64,000 bases of DNA from Brevibacillus daliensis (GTDB lineage: Bacteria > Bacillota > Bacilli > Brevibacillales > Brevibacillaceae), in contig NZ_JAJISB010000028.1 in the NCBI RefSeq assembly GCF_021245735.1, positions 1 to 64,000 of the forward strand. Reading direction: 5' to 3'. Position numbers and translations under genes: made by a program. The notes beneath the pieces were generated by a model. The model was not told the origin of the DNA. It ran no database searches and worked only from the letters and a program-made list of their open reading frames with translations. The stretch's first letter is position 1; each line of letters starts with the position of its first letter. Below, in pieces: positions 28,716 through 37,177 of this stretch.

Positions 28716-29255
28716 ATGAAGGCAACAGGTATCGTTCGTCGTATAGACGACCTCGGACGGGTCGTAATCCCGAAGGAGATCCGCCGCACACTTCGTATTC
28801 GTGAAGGGGATCCACTTGAGATTTTTGTTGATCGTGACGGAGAAGTTATCTTGAAAAAATACTCTCCTATTGGAGAATTAGCTGATTTTGCCAAGGAGTA
28901 TGCAGATTCACTTTATGAGAGCCTTAATCATATCGTCATAATCTCAGATCGAGATATGGTCATTGCAGTATCGGGTGCTTCTAAAAAAGAATATCTGGAA
29001 AAACCAATTAGTAATCAGGTAGAAAAGGCATTGGAAGAGCGGAAATCCAAAGTGGAGAGAAACGCAGGACAGTATGAGATCTGTCGGGACAACCCTGAGC
29101 AGTATACATCCTATGTGATTGCTCCTATTGTGGCAGGGGGCGATCCGATCGGTGCCGTTATTATATTAAGTAAGAATGAGAATAAAATGGGTGAATTAGA
29201 AACAAAGATGGCGGAAACAGCAGCAGGTTTTCTTGCTAAACAAATGGAACAATAG
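28716..29255 (+). CDS. spoVT: Stage V sporulation regulator SpoVT
   Basis: 179 aa. AbrB-type DNA-binding N-terminus (MKATGIVRRIDDLGRVVIPKEIRRTLRI) plus a C-terminal GAF-like domain (from about residue 56). Forespore transcription factor that tunes sigma-G genes. AAGCGAGGC precedes ATG 28716. Longer than AbrB by the GAF half, which distinguishes the two paralogues in this window. Confidence 0.97.
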   Translation: MKATGIVRRIDDLGRVVIPKEIRRTLRIREGDPLEIFVDRDGEVILKKYSPIGELADFAKEYADSLYESLNHIVIISDRDMVIAVSGASKKEYLEKPISNQVEKALEERKSKVERNAGQYEICRDNPEQYTSYVIAPIVAGGDPIGAVIILSKNENKMGELETKMAETAAGFLAKQMEQ

Positions 29256-29261
29256 TGATTG

Positions 29262-29293
29262 TAAGCCTTCCTGTGGGGAGGCTTTATTTTTGT
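29262..29293 (+). terminator. Intrinsic terminator after spoVT
   Basis: AAGCCTTCC / GGGGAGGCTT stem with a short loop, followed by TATTTTTG. Confidence 0.7.
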
Positions 29294-29310
29294 TTCCTCA
29301 AGCGGTGCGC

Positions 29311-29341
29311 TTGCTCTCCTCCTTCTCTCCTGTGTTATAAT
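29311..29341 (+). promoter_or_regulatory. Possible promoter before yabM
   Basis: TTGCTC and TATAAT at 19-bp spacing. A transcript from here would include the repeat element at 29393-29449. Confidence 0.35.
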
Positions 29342-29392
29342 GGACAAAGTTTCTGGCTTGGCGAATCAGAATGAATAAATATTTGGTTCGCG

Positions 29393-29449
29393 TAAGTGCA
29401 ACTAAGGCTTTGGCAAGCCTTTTTGCGTATGCGAAGCTAAGTTTTCTAA
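29393..29449 (+). repeat. Structured dispersed element, copy 1 (yabM leader)
   Basis: Starts with TAAGTGCAACTAAGGCTTTG, identical over 20 bases to copy 2 at 34447. Ends with AAGCTAAGTTTTCTAA, where copy 2 has AAGCCAAGTTTTCTAA. The arms can pair (AACT/AGTT and GGCTT/AAGCT through a G-U). The 21-base centre differs and forms its own stem AAGGCTT-TGGC-AAGCCTT followed by T3. Confidence 0.6.
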
Positions 29450-29469
29450 AGAGGAGAAATGGAAGACGT

Positions 29470-31110
29470 ATGATTGGAGAGAAAAGTGCAAATCATTTCG
29501 TAAAAGGTGCCGCTATCTTAGGTATTGCTGGTTTACTCTCCAAATTATTAGGAGCGCTTTATCGCATACCGTATCAAAATATTACAGGAGACGTCGGCCT
29601 GTATGTATATATGCAAGTATATCCGCTTTATTCAAGCCTGTTAATCCTGGCTACAGCCGGATTTCCCATTGCAATCTCCAAGATTGTATCGGAGCGGCTT
29701 GCTGTTGACGATCATTTAGGAGCGCGCAAGACATTTCGGGTAGCAAGTATTTCACTTGGCTTACTAGGAATGTTTTTCTTCCTATTGATGTATATAGGTG
29801 CACCAGTGATTGCCGCTATCATGGGCGATGAAGAACTGACATTACCGTTACGAGCTGTTTCATGGTCATTGTTATTAGTTCCTATGGTGTCTATCCTGCG
29901 TGGATATTTTCAAGGACAACAGGATATGTTACCCACAGCAATATCCCAAGTAGTGGAACAAATTATCCGAGTTGTCGTCATTCTTGTCTCTGCATACTGG
30001 ATGATGAGTGCATATCAGGATGCTTATTTGGCTGGTACTGGTGCTGTGTTTGCAGCATTTCCAGGAGCGTTAGCTGCATTTTTTGTTCTTCATTATTATT
30101 ATCGGAGATCAAGAAGACATTTGCGACGCAGAGGCTACCGCAAACTGCTTCGCCAGCAGCAACATACAGATACACTAAGTAATAAACAGGTATTGAAGCG
30201 TATTTTGGATTATGCAATTCCGATATGTATTGGTGCCTTGGTTCTTCCAATGATTCCATTGATCGACTCGCTTACAGTATCGAATCTGTTGCAATGGTCG
30301 GGAATGGAACTGGATATTGCTAAAGAATTAAAAGGAATCTATGACCGTGGACAACCATTGATTCAATTTGGAACATTTTTTGCCACTTCCTTATCATTAG
30401 CGTTGGTACCCGCAATTAGCGAAGCGGTTGCCCAAAATCAAGAGAAGCTGATCGTATACCGTACCAACATGGCAATGCGCTTAACGTTCATGCTAGGCTT
30501 ACCGGCAACTGTTGGACTTGCTTTATTAGCAGAACCTGTCAATGTGATGGTGTATGGAAATGATAATGGAACAGCCTCCCTTGCGATCCAGGCATTTGTT
30601 ATCGTATTTGCCACGATGGGAATATCTACATCAGGTATTTTGCAAGGACTTGGACATGTTAAATTGCCAGCTCGTCACTTGATGTTTGGGGTATTGGTAA
30701 AATTACTGGCAAACCTTGCCCTCATTCCTTTGCTTGATATCAAAGGTGCTGCGTTAGCAACAGTTATAGCCTACATTGTATCAGCCGGGCTTAACCTGCG
30801 TTCCATCAACAAGCATATCGGGGTGGCATTTACTATGAAAGAAATGATGAAGCCATTCTTGTCTGTTATCGCTATGTCAGTGCTAGTGGTTCTGACAGGA
30901 GTCATCATGAATCTTTTTGCTACCAGCTTGATTGAGAGCGAGCGTCTGGGACAAACGATTGTCGGTACTTTTGCTGTATTTATCGGATTAATTACGTATT
31001 TGCTAGCCCTCTTGTACACCGGGGGGATTAAACGGGAAGAGCTTACTTATATACCTAAGGGTCATAAGTTGATTGCTATTTTCGAGCGCTTTAAGTTATT
31101 GCGGAAATAA
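29470..31110 (+). CDS. yabM: YabM, MATE/MurJ-type polysaccharide flippase
   Basis: 546 aa integral membrane protein of the MOP superfamily (SpoVB/MurJ/YabM group), about 14 membrane helices. GAAILGIAGLLSKLLGALYRIPYQNITGDVGLYVY at the N-terminus is typical of this group. Likely flips lipid-linked sugar precursors; sporulation or wall role is inferred from position after spoVT. I start it at ATG 29470 (MIGEKSANHFVKGA) after AAAGAGGAG; the frame is open to 29371 but that segment is the repeat element read through. Confidence 0.9.
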   Translation: MIGEKSANHFVKGAAILGIAGLLSKLLGALYRIPYQNITGDVGLYVYMQVYPLYSSLLILATAGFPIAISKIVSERLAVDDHLGARKTFRVASISLGLLGMFFFLLMYIGAPVIAAIMGDEELTLPLRAVSWSLLLVPMVSILRGYFQGQQDMLPTAISQVVEQIIRVVVILVSAYWMMSAYQDAYLAGTGAVFAAFPGALAAFFVLHYYYRRSRRHLRRRGYRKLLRQQQHTDTLSNKQVLKRILDYAIPICIGALVLPMIPLIDSLTVSNLLQWSGMELDIAKELKGIYDRGQPLIQFGTFFATSLSLALVPAISEAVAQNQEKLIVYRTNMAMRLTFMLGLPATVGLALLAEPVNVMVYGNDNGTASLAIQAFVIVFATMGISTSGILQGLGHVKLPARHLMFGVLVKLLANLALIPLLDIKGAALATVIAYIVSAGLNLRSINKHIGVAFTMKEMMKPFLSVIAMSVLVVLTGVIMNLFATSLIESERLGQTIVGTFAVFIGLITYLLALLYTGGIKREELTYIPKGHKLIAIFERFKLLRK

Positions 31111-31142
31111 CGAAGAGAACGAAGAACGGAGTGTTCCCTGTT

Positions 31143-32612
31143 ATGACGACGTCTATCATCTCGATTCTTGGATTAGGGGCAGGTAATCTAGATCAAATGC
31201 CCCTTGGAATCTACAAAAAAATGAAGCAAGCCGAGCATCTTTATGTGCGGACTGCTGACCATCCCGTATTGGAAGAGCTTCTTTCGGAAGGTGTTTCTTT
31301 TACAGCATTTGATTCTGTTTATGAGGCGCATGATACCTTTGAAGAGGTATATCGTCACATTACTGATCAGTTGATGGGACTGGCGAAAGAGAAAGGTTCT
31401 GTTACTTATGCTGTTCCTGGACATCCATTGGTAGCAGAACGTACGGTGCAGCTTCTATTACAAGAAGCAGATCAACAGGGTATTCAGGTGGAGGTTGTAG
31501 GTGGGCAAAGCTTTTTAGACCCGTTATTTGCGAGGCTGTCCATCGATCCGATTGAAGGGTTTACTCTACTGGATGCAACACAGATGTTGCCAGCACAGCT
31601 TACACCATCACTCCATACCGTCGTTGCCCAGGTTTATGATCAAATGAGTGCTTCTGATGCTAAATTGACTCTGATGGAGGTTTATCCTGATGAGTTTGAG
31701 ATAATTGTAGCGACAGCGGTAGGAATTACGGGAATGGAGCGAATCGAAACAGTAAAGCTGTATGAACTGGATCAGGTGGATCATCTTGGTAATCTAAGTT
31801 TGCTTTATATACCACCCACAAATCAGGAAGCGGTATCACTACGTCAATTCTCTACATTAAAGGAGATTATTGCTACGTTACGTGGACCAAACGGATGTCC
31901 GTGGGATAAAAAGCAGACGCATCAAAGCTTGCGACGTTATATGCTGGAGGAAGCGTATGAAGTAGCAGAGGCCATTGATGAAGATGATATTGATAACCTT
32001 TGCGAAGAGCTAGGTGATGTCTTGTTGCAGGTTCTGCTGCATGCACAAATTGCATCTGAAGATGGTTATTTTACGATCGAAGATATTATTTCTACGCTGG
32101 CAACCAAGATGATTCGTCGACACCCGCATGTCTTTGGTGACACGAACGCTGAAAATACGGAAGAAGTACTGGTAAATTGGGAACAGATCAAGAAACAGGA
32201 GAAGGAAGAGAAAGGAACCCTGTCCTCCACTGAGTCCATCCTGTCTTCTATTCCTAAGGACTTTCCGGCACTCATGACTGCCGTTACCATTCAAAATAAG
32301 GCATCTAAGGTTGGGTTTGATTGGGACAATATTGCCGATGTTTATGGCAAAGTCGAAGAGGAATATCAGGAATTGCAGGAAGCAACACCAGAAGAACAGG
32401 CAGGAGAGCTAGGTGATTTATTGTTTGCTGTGGTTAATGTAGCTAGATTCCTAAAGGTGGACCCAGAAGCAGCCCTTGCCATGACCAACTTGAAGTTTAA
32501 AAATCGTTTTAAATATATTGAACAAAAGCTACAAGAAAATAATAAACAATTTGCAGATACAGACCTGGAAGAAATGGATAAGTGGTGGAATGAAGCAAAA
32601 AACCAGGTATAA
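31143..32612 (+). CDS. yabN: YabN, tetrapyrrole methylase-MazG fusion
   Basis: 489 aa two-domain protein. N-terminal SAM-dependent tetrapyrrole methylase-like domain (ISILGLGAGNLDQMPLGI, about 6-225) and C-terminal MazG nucleoside triphosphate pyrophosphohydrolase (LRGPNGCPWDKKQTHQSLRRYMLEEAYE...EELGDVLLQVLLHA, about 240-480) with EExxE and ExxD metal ligands. Probably house-cleans non-canonical NTPs. ATG 31143 matches relatives and has CGGAG upstream; GTG 31131 overlaps that SD. Confidence 0.93.
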   Translation: MTTSIISILGLGAGNLDQMPLGIYKKMKQAEHLYVRTADHPVLEELLSEGVSFTAFDSVYEAHDTFEEVYRHITDQLMGLAKEKGSVTYAVPGHPLVAERTVQLLLQEADQQGIQVEVVGGQSFLDPLFARLSIDPIEGFTLLDATQMLPAQLTPSLHTVVAQVYDQMSASDAKLTLMEVYPDEFEIIVATAVGITGMERIETVKLYELDQVDHLGNLSLLYIPPTNQEAVSLRQFSTLKEIIATLRGPNGCPWDKKQTHQSLRRYMLEEAYEVAEAIDEDDIDNLCEELGDVLLQVLLHAQIASEDGYFTIEDIISTLATKMIRRHPHVFGDTNAENTEEVLVNWEQIKKQEKEEKGTLSSTESILSSIPKDFPALMTAVTIQNKASKVGFDWDNIADVYGKVEEEYQELQEATPEEQAGELGDLLFAVVNVARFLKVDPEAALAMTNLKFKNRFKYIEQKLQENNKQFADTDLEEMDKWWNEAKNQV

Positions 32613-32638
32613 ATTGAGTGGGAAGAGGAGGGTAACAA

Positions 32639-32932
32639 ATGCGTCTTGATAAATTCTTGAAGGTATCCAGATTAATTAAACGTCGTACTTTGGCGAAAGA
32701 CGTTTGCGATCAAGGTCGAGTGATCATCAATGAAAGAGCAGCAAAAGCATCAAGCAATGTAAAAGTGGGAGATTCTATCTCCATCCGGTTCGGACAGAAG
32801 GTTGTAACGGTTAAGGTAGAAGAAATAAAGGAAAATGCTCGTAAAGATGAAGCTGCATCCATGTACACCGTTATTGGCGAAGTACCTGTTCCACGCGATG
32901 AAAAAGAAGAAGATGCGTATCTGCTTAGCTAG
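32639..32932 (+). CDS. rqcP: RqcP (YabO), S4-domain ribosome quality control factor
   Basis: 97 aa. S4 RNA-binding domain MRLDKFLKVSRLIKRRTLAKDVCDQGRVIIN followed by a short tail. RqcP works with RqcH on stalled 50S-peptidyl-tRNA complexes to add C-terminal alanine tails. AGAGGAGGG precedes ATG 32639. In line with yabN. Confidence 0.95.
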   Translation: MRLDKFLKVSRLIKRRTLAKDVCDQGRVIINERAAKASSNVKVGDSISIRFGQKVVTVKVEEIKENARKDEAASMYTVIGEVPVPRDEKEEDAYLLS

Positions 32933-32953
32933 CAAGTGGTTCTAAACGGACAT

Positions 32954-33053
32954 CCCCCTCCATATCTTGGTACAAAGAGGAACTGAATGGTTCCCATACG
33001 TTATCAGTCTATAAAGAGTAGACTGAACTGCCAAGATAAGGAGGGGTTTTTTT
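32954..33053 (+). ncRNA. Structured leader of yabP (three-way junction, candidate attenuator)
   Basis: CCCCTCCATATCTTGG (32955-32970) pairs with CCAAGATAAGGAGGGG (33031-33046) at 15 of 16 positions. The 60-base interior holds two more perfect stems: GGAAC/GTTCC (32979-32983, 32990-32994) and CAGTCTA/TAGACTG (33005-33011, 33019-33025) with a 7-base loop. T7 follows the outer stem, and yabP's ATG comes next. The 3' arm contains yabP's SD AAGGAGGGG. It looks like an intrinsic terminator and an SD lock in one. No known riboswitch class is recognised. Confidence 0.6.
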
Positions 33054-33338
33054 ATGAATGAACAAAATAAACGATCTCGTCATGAAATTGTGATGATTAA
33101 CCGGCGTAGCTTGGCCATATCTGGGGTAAAGAAAGTAGAAAGCTTTGATAGTGAGGAATTTTTGCTGGAAACGGAGGGTGGTTTTCTTTCTATTCGCGGC
33201 AAGAATTTACATATGAAGAACCTAAGTCTTGAAACAGGCGAAGTAGCAATTGAGGGCTTCGTCCATGATATGGGATATCTTGAACAGGGGCAAGCCGGAG
33301 ACCGGTCGAAAGGGTTTTTCGGCAGATTGTTCAAGTGA
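33054..33338 (+). CDS. yabP: Spore cortex/coat assembly protein YabP
   Basis: 94 aa YabP/YqfC family. HEIVMINRRSLAISGVKKVESFDSEEFLLETEGGFLSIRGKNLHMKNLSLETGEVAIEGFV is the family core. Required for sporulation in B. subtilis (mother-cell sigma-E gene). ATG 33054 follows SD AAGGAGGGG and T7. Overlaps yabQ by four bases. Confidence 0.93.
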   Translation: MNEQNKRSRHEIVMINRRSLAISGVKKVESFDSEEFLLETEGGFLSIRGKNLHMKNLSLETGEVAIEGFVHDMGYLEQGQAGDRSKGFFGRLFK

Positions 33339-33904
33339 GTATCCATATCCAGCTTCAGACGATGGCGTTCATGGCCCTGTGTGGTGTATTGATGGGGATG
33401 GGATTTGATACGTATCATGTTTTCAAGAATAAGGGAAGATTTCCTCTCTGGGTTGTCTTTATTTTGGACATTCTCTTCTGGCTAACCAGTATAGGAGTCG
33501 TATTTTATGTGCTGGTCGTAGTAAACGGAGGAATTGTGAGATTCCCTATTTATTTTGGGCTAATAATAGGTGCATGGATCTATTTTTTATTGGTAAGCAA
33601 GACTTATATCCAATTCTTGCTAGCCGTGATAAAATGGGCAATAAGAATCATGAATTTTAGTGTTAAGGTTATTGATATGCTACTGGTAAGGCCTTTGGAA
33701 CTGATTTTTCGTTTTTTCTGGATTTCATTAGTCTTTCTATTTTCATTTGTAGTAAAATTTTTAGTAGTCCTTTGGAAAATTATCACCTTTCCGATGTCGC
33801 CATTTGTTCGGTGGGGTCGCAAGTTGTGGAAAAGAATTGAGCCCAAGATAGCAGGACTCAAAGGGATTGTAAAGAAATGGATATCTAAGAGTAAGAAGAC
33901 ATAG
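33335..33904 (+). CDS. yabQ: Spore cortex biosynthesis membrane protein YabQ
   Basis: 189 aa with four to five hydrophobic helices in the first 140 residues (including MALCGVLMGMGFDTYHVF and FILDILFWLTSIGVVFYVLVV) and a basic C-terminal tail. YabQ is needed for cortex formation and localises to forespore membranes. GTG 33335 overlaps the yabP stop (GTGA). divIC follows 25 bases later. Confidence 0.9.
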   Translation: MSIHIQLQTMAFMALCGVLMGMGFDTYHVFKNKGRFPLWVVFILDILFWLTSIGVVFYVLVVVNGGIVRFPIYFGLIIGAWIYFLLVSKTYIQFLLAVIKWAIRIMNFSVKVIDMLLVRPLELIFRFFWISLVFLFSFVVKFLVVLWKIITFPMSPFVRWGRKLWKRIEPKIAGLKGIVKKWISKSKKT

Positions 33905-33929
33905 AAGGTAGTAAAGGTGGAGAGCAGGC

Positions 33930-34244
33930 ATGCGGACACGTCCCTCTCATCAATCGAATAATGTTGGTCGCAAACGCAGATTGAGATTCATCATGTTCTT
34001 TGTGTGTTGCTTTTTAATCTGGACGGGCTATACTGCCTATTTGCAAAACTCTGTATTGGAAGCTACGGAAAAAGATTTGAAGACGTTGAAGCAGGAGGCA
34101 TTAGAGGTTAACCAACAGAAGGAAGAACTAGAGAACATCATGAAACGCTTAGAAGACCCTGAATATATCGCCGAGGTAGCGAGAAAAAACAACTTTATGT
34201 CCAAGCCAGGAGAGATTATTTTTCTAATCCCGGATCATGAATAA
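33930..34244 (+). CDS. divIC: Cell division protein DivIC
   Basis: 104 aa bitopic protein. Basic cytoplasmic N-terminus, one membrane helix (about 23-40), extracytoplasmic coiled coil (EATEKDLKTLKQEALEVNQQKEELENIMKRL) and conserved tail DPEYIAEVARKNNFMSKPGEIIFLIP. Forms the DivIB-DivIC-FtsL complex at the septum. GGTGGAGAGC is the SD. Confidence 0.95.
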   Translation: MRTRPSHQSNNVGRKRRLRFIMFFVCCFLIWTGYTAYLQNSVLEATEKDLKTLKQEALEVNQQKEELENIMKRLEDPEYIAEVARKNNFMSKPGEIIFLIPDHE

Positions 34245-34324
34245 TACATATAGAATTATAAGGAAAAATAAATTTCCAAAAACACGTAAATTGATTGTCA
34301 AAATATGAAGGGCATTTTAAAGAT

Positions 34325-34412
34325 ATGGCGAATATAATATAGTAAGCCCGTTTCGCCGAGCGCGAATCACCTGATGGCCGACGTTGATCGCAAAAACGTC
34401 GGTTTTTTTTTT
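34325..34412 (+). ncRNA. Candidate small RNA between divIC and spoIIE
   Basis: TATAAT (34333-34338) lies about 45 bases before a strong terminator CCGACGTT/AACGTCGG + T10 (34378-34412) with no gene between. The short transcript would contain GAATCACCTGATGG, close to the anti-SD end of 16S rRNA. A stem GGCGAA/TTCGCC is possible around the -10. The -35 is weak. It may instead just be the divIC terminator. Confidence 0.35.
34378..34412 (+). terminator. Intrinsic terminator upstream of spoIIE
   Basis: CCGACGTT / AACGTCGG perfect 8-bp stem, 9-base loop, then T10. A further perfect stem AAAGGAATTT/AAATTCCTTT follows at 34418-34441. Confidence 0.85.
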
Positions 34413-34446
34413 GACAAAAAGGAATTTATAAAAATTCCTTTCTGCA

Positions 34447-34502
34447 TAAGTGCAACTAAGGCTTTGCCTGCGCCAGAGGCTTGGAAAAGCCAAGTTTTCT
34501 AA
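34447..34502 (+). repeat. Structured dispersed element, copy 2 (upstream of spoIIE)
   Basis: Shares the 20-base 5' arm and 15 of 16 bases of the 3' arm with copy 1 at 29393, and is one base shorter. GGCTT of the 5' arm can pair with AAGCC of the 3' arm; a second GGCTT-GGAA-AAGCC hairpin competes. Followed by CTTTTTT. It lies upstream of the spoIIE promoter, so it is outside the spoIIE transcript. Confidence 0.6.
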
Positions 34503-34555
34503 TCTTTTTTCAGGTATGAATTTGTCGTACGATTTATGGAATATCCCTCTATCGT

Positions 34556-34588
34556 TTGACAAATTTTACAGGAAAACCTCCGTATAAT
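34556..34588 (+). promoter_or_regulatory. Spo0A-type spoIIE promoter with 21-bp spacing
   Basis: TTGACA (34556-34561) and TATAAT (34583-34588) are perfect but 21 bp apart, as in B. subtilis spoIIE, a sigma-A promoter that needs Spo0A~P. TTTGACA overlapping the -35 and TTGTCGTA at 34522-34529 are one-mismatch 0A-box candidates. Confidence 0.75.
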
Positions 34589-34625
34589 GAGAACCACAAA
34601 TCAAAGAACGGAAGGTGCGATCCTT

Positions 34626-37109
34626 ATGTGGAACAAAAATCAGACTATTTCCCATTCTGGTAATTATCTGACTGAAATGATTAATGAGCATGTTTCCCAA
34701 AAGGTTTTGAGTATGGGAGAAAGGGTAGCAACCTTCATGCATAAATGGCATATTCTTTCCTTAACTATGGGATTTTTATTGGGACGTGCCTTAATCCTCG
34801 AACAACTATCCCCCTTTGTTATCCCCTTTGTTATCGTGATGTATTTCTTACGACGAGATACAATATTAGCTGCTTCCTTCGGTATGCTGGCAGGTTCTTT
34901 TGCTCACTCAGTTCCTTTAGGCTTGCAGACGCTTCTGAGTTTGGTGCTCTCCATGGTAGTTTGCCGTATTGCAGGTAGATGGAAGCGAAAGGATTTTTCG
35001 GCTGTGCCTTTCTTCGTATTAGGTACCTCCTTTTTTAGTCACTTTCTTTTTTCATTACTTACCAGTCAGATATCCACCTACAGCGTTACGATGGTTGCTG
35101 TTGAATCAGTCCTCAGCTTCATTCTCACACTCATTTTTATTCAGGCATTATCTATCATTCATATTAGTAAGCCTTACGAACCTCTTAAAACAGAGGAAAT
35201 CATATGTCTGGTCATTTTACTTGCCTCTCTCATGACAGGCACGGTAGGGTGGGTGATACAAGGCATATCCATGGAACACATCTTATCAAGGTATCTATTG
35301 TTATTATTCGCCTTTGTGGGTGGGGGAACAGTGGGAGCGGCTGTAGGTGTGGTGACAGGGCTTATCTTAAGCTTGGCTGATGTATCTGCTTTGCAACAGA
35401 TTAGTTTACTTGCCTTCTCCGGTTTACTTGCAGGTCTATTAAAAGAAGGGGGCAAGATTGGGGTAATTGCAGGGCTTGTCATAGGAACTGCTATTCTTGC
35501 TATTTATGGTGGTGTAACAGATACGTTGTATTTCTCCTTAATTGAAACGGGGATTGCAGCCATCCTTTTTGTTCTAACGCCAGCCATGATCTGGAAGCAG
35601 GTAGCGAGCTATATTCCGGGGACAGTGGAACATGCACAATCACATCAGGAGTACATGAGGCGAATCAGGGCTGTGACGGCTGGTAAGATAGAGCAATTTT
35701 CCGAGTTGTTTACGCAGCTTTCACGTTCTTTCTCCCAAACAGTAGAAAAAGATAGTGAAGTGGTTGAAGAAGAAATGGACATTTTTTTAAGTAGGGTAAC
35801 GGAACGAACCTGCCAACGTTGCTGGAAAAAAGAACAATGCTGGGATCGAGATACAGAAATGACCTATCAGTCTATGAAGTCGATGCTTGGGACTATCTAT
35901 GAGCATGGAACCATGCATGGCTCACCTCTGCCTAAAGAATGGGAAAAGAAATGTGTAAAGACAGAAAAGGTTGTCCAACAGATGGAGCAGGAGTATCATC
36001 GCATGATGGAATATAACCAATTACGAAAGCAAATTGAACAGAGTCGTAAGCTAGTCTCGGATCAGTTGTCTGGAGTATCAAGGGTGATGAGTGATTTTGC
36101 CAAAGAGATACAGCGGGAGGGAGTGGAATTAAGCTTACAGGAGAAGCAGGTATCACGAGCATTGGAGGGGTTAGGTTTATCAGTGAGGCGAGTGGACATT
36201 CACAGTTTAGAAGAAGGAAAGGTAGACATCGAAATCAGCCAGCCTTCTTGCTATGGACGAGACGAATGCGCCAAAATCGTCGCACCCATGCTAACAGATA
36301 TTCTTGGTGAGAACATCGTGGTGAAAGAAAGGGATTGTGAAGCGTATAAAGACGGATCATGCAGGATGTGTCTCGCTTCTGCCAGAACATTTGAGCTTGA
36401 TATAGGGGTTGCAGGAGCTGCAAAGGAAGGGAAGCTGTTATCGGGGGACAGCTTTAAAACAATGGATTTAGGAAATGGAAAAGTGGCAGTGGCGATCAGT
36501 GACGGAATGGGCAATGGAGAGCGTGCCTATATGGAGAGTCAATCTGCCCTTGATCTACTACAACAGCTACTCAAATCGGGTCTGGATGAAAAGATATCAA
36601 TTAAAACAATTAATTCCATTCTGGCATTACGTTCCACAGAGGAGATGTTTGCCACAGTTGATCTGGCAATTATTGATTTGCAATCTGCCATGACAAGATT
36701 TGTTAAAATCGGCTCAACACCCAGCTTTATTAAGCGAGGAGATGATGTCTTTACCGTATTTGCTAGCAATTTGCCTGTAGGGATTTTGGAAGAAATAGAA
36801 GTAGATATCGTCACTCGTAATTTAAAACCAGACGACCTCTTAATCATGATGTCAGATGGAATCTATGAGGCACCGAGACATATTGAGAATAGGCAAATGT
36901 GGATGAAGCGACTTATCTCTCAATTACAAACAGACGACCCACAGGAGATAGCCGATCTATTGCTGGAAAGAGTAATAAGGGAACACAGTGGAGATATTGT
37001 AGATGATATGACGGTTCTCGTTACCAGAATTGACCGCTATGTACCTCAGTGGTCTTCCATTCAGGTAGTCGGAATGGATAAATTAGAGCGGCCTCGTGTA
37101 GTAAGTTAA
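34626..37109 (+). CDS. spoIIE: Stage II sporulation protein E (PP2C phosphatase)
   Basis: 827 aa, the same length as B. subtilis SpoIIE. N-terminal domain of about ten membrane helices (about 45-320), a central FtsZ-interacting/oligomerisation region, and a C-terminal PP2C phosphatase (LLSGDSFKTMDLGNGKVAVAISDGMGNGERA ... MMSDGIYEAP). It dephosphorylates SpoIIAA to activate sigma-F in the forespore and acts at the polar septum. ATG 34626 is the start: the upstream ATG 34587 lies within the -10 region and cannot be transcribed, and GGAAGGTG precedes 34626. Confidence 0.97.
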   Translation: MWNKNQTISHSGNYLTEMINEHVSQKVLSMGERVATFMHKWHILSLTMGFLLGRALILEQLSPFVIPFVIVMYFLRRDTILAASFGMLAGSFAHSVPLGLQTLLSLVLSMVVCRIAGRWKRKDFSAVPFFVLGTSFFSHFLFSLLTSQISTYSVTMVAVESVLSFILTLIFIQALSIIHISKPYEPLKTEEIICLVILLASLMTGTVGWVIQGISMEHILSRYLLLLFAFVGGGTVGAAVGVVTGLILSLADVSALQQISLLAFSGLLAGLLKEGGKIGVIAGLVIGTAILAIYGGVTDTLYFSLIETGIAAILFVLTPAMIWKQVASYIPGTVEHAQSHQEYMRRIRAVTAGKIEQFSELFTQLSRSFSQTVEKDSEVVEEEMDIFLSRVTERTCQRCWKKEQCWDRDTEMTYQSMKSMLGTIYEHGTMHGSPLPKEWEKKCVKTEKVVQQMEQEYHRMMEYNQLRKQIEQSRKLVSDQLSGVSRVMSDFAKEIQREGVELSLQEKQVSRALEGLGLSVRRVDIHSLEEGKVDIEISQPSCYGRDECAKIVAPMLTDILGENIVVKERDCEAYKDGSCRMCLASARTFELDIGVAGAAKEGKLLSGDSFKTMDLGNGKVAVAISDGMGNGERAYMESQSALDLLQQLLKSGLDEKISIKTINSILALRSTEEMFATVDLAIIDLQSAMTRFVKIGSTPSFIKRGDDVFTVFASNLPVGILEEIEVDIVTRNLKPDDLLIMMSDGIYEAPRHIENRQMWMKRLISQLQTDDPQEIADLLLERVIREHSGDIVDDMTVLVTRIDRYVPQWSSIQVVGMDKLERPRVVS

Positions 37110-37177
37110 GGTATGTTTTGCCAATTGACCGACCATACTTAATAAAAAATCATTCAGAAATGAAGGGGAGGTTCTAT

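Noticed and set aside
29371-29469. N-terminal extension of YabM
   Set aside because: These 33 codons translate the dispersed element and have no SD; ATG 29470 has one and gives the family N-terminus.
34447-34502. Integron attC-like site, because conserved arms flank a variable centre
   Set aside because: The arms lack the RYYYAAC/GTTRRRY cores, there is no integrase, and only two copies are visible.
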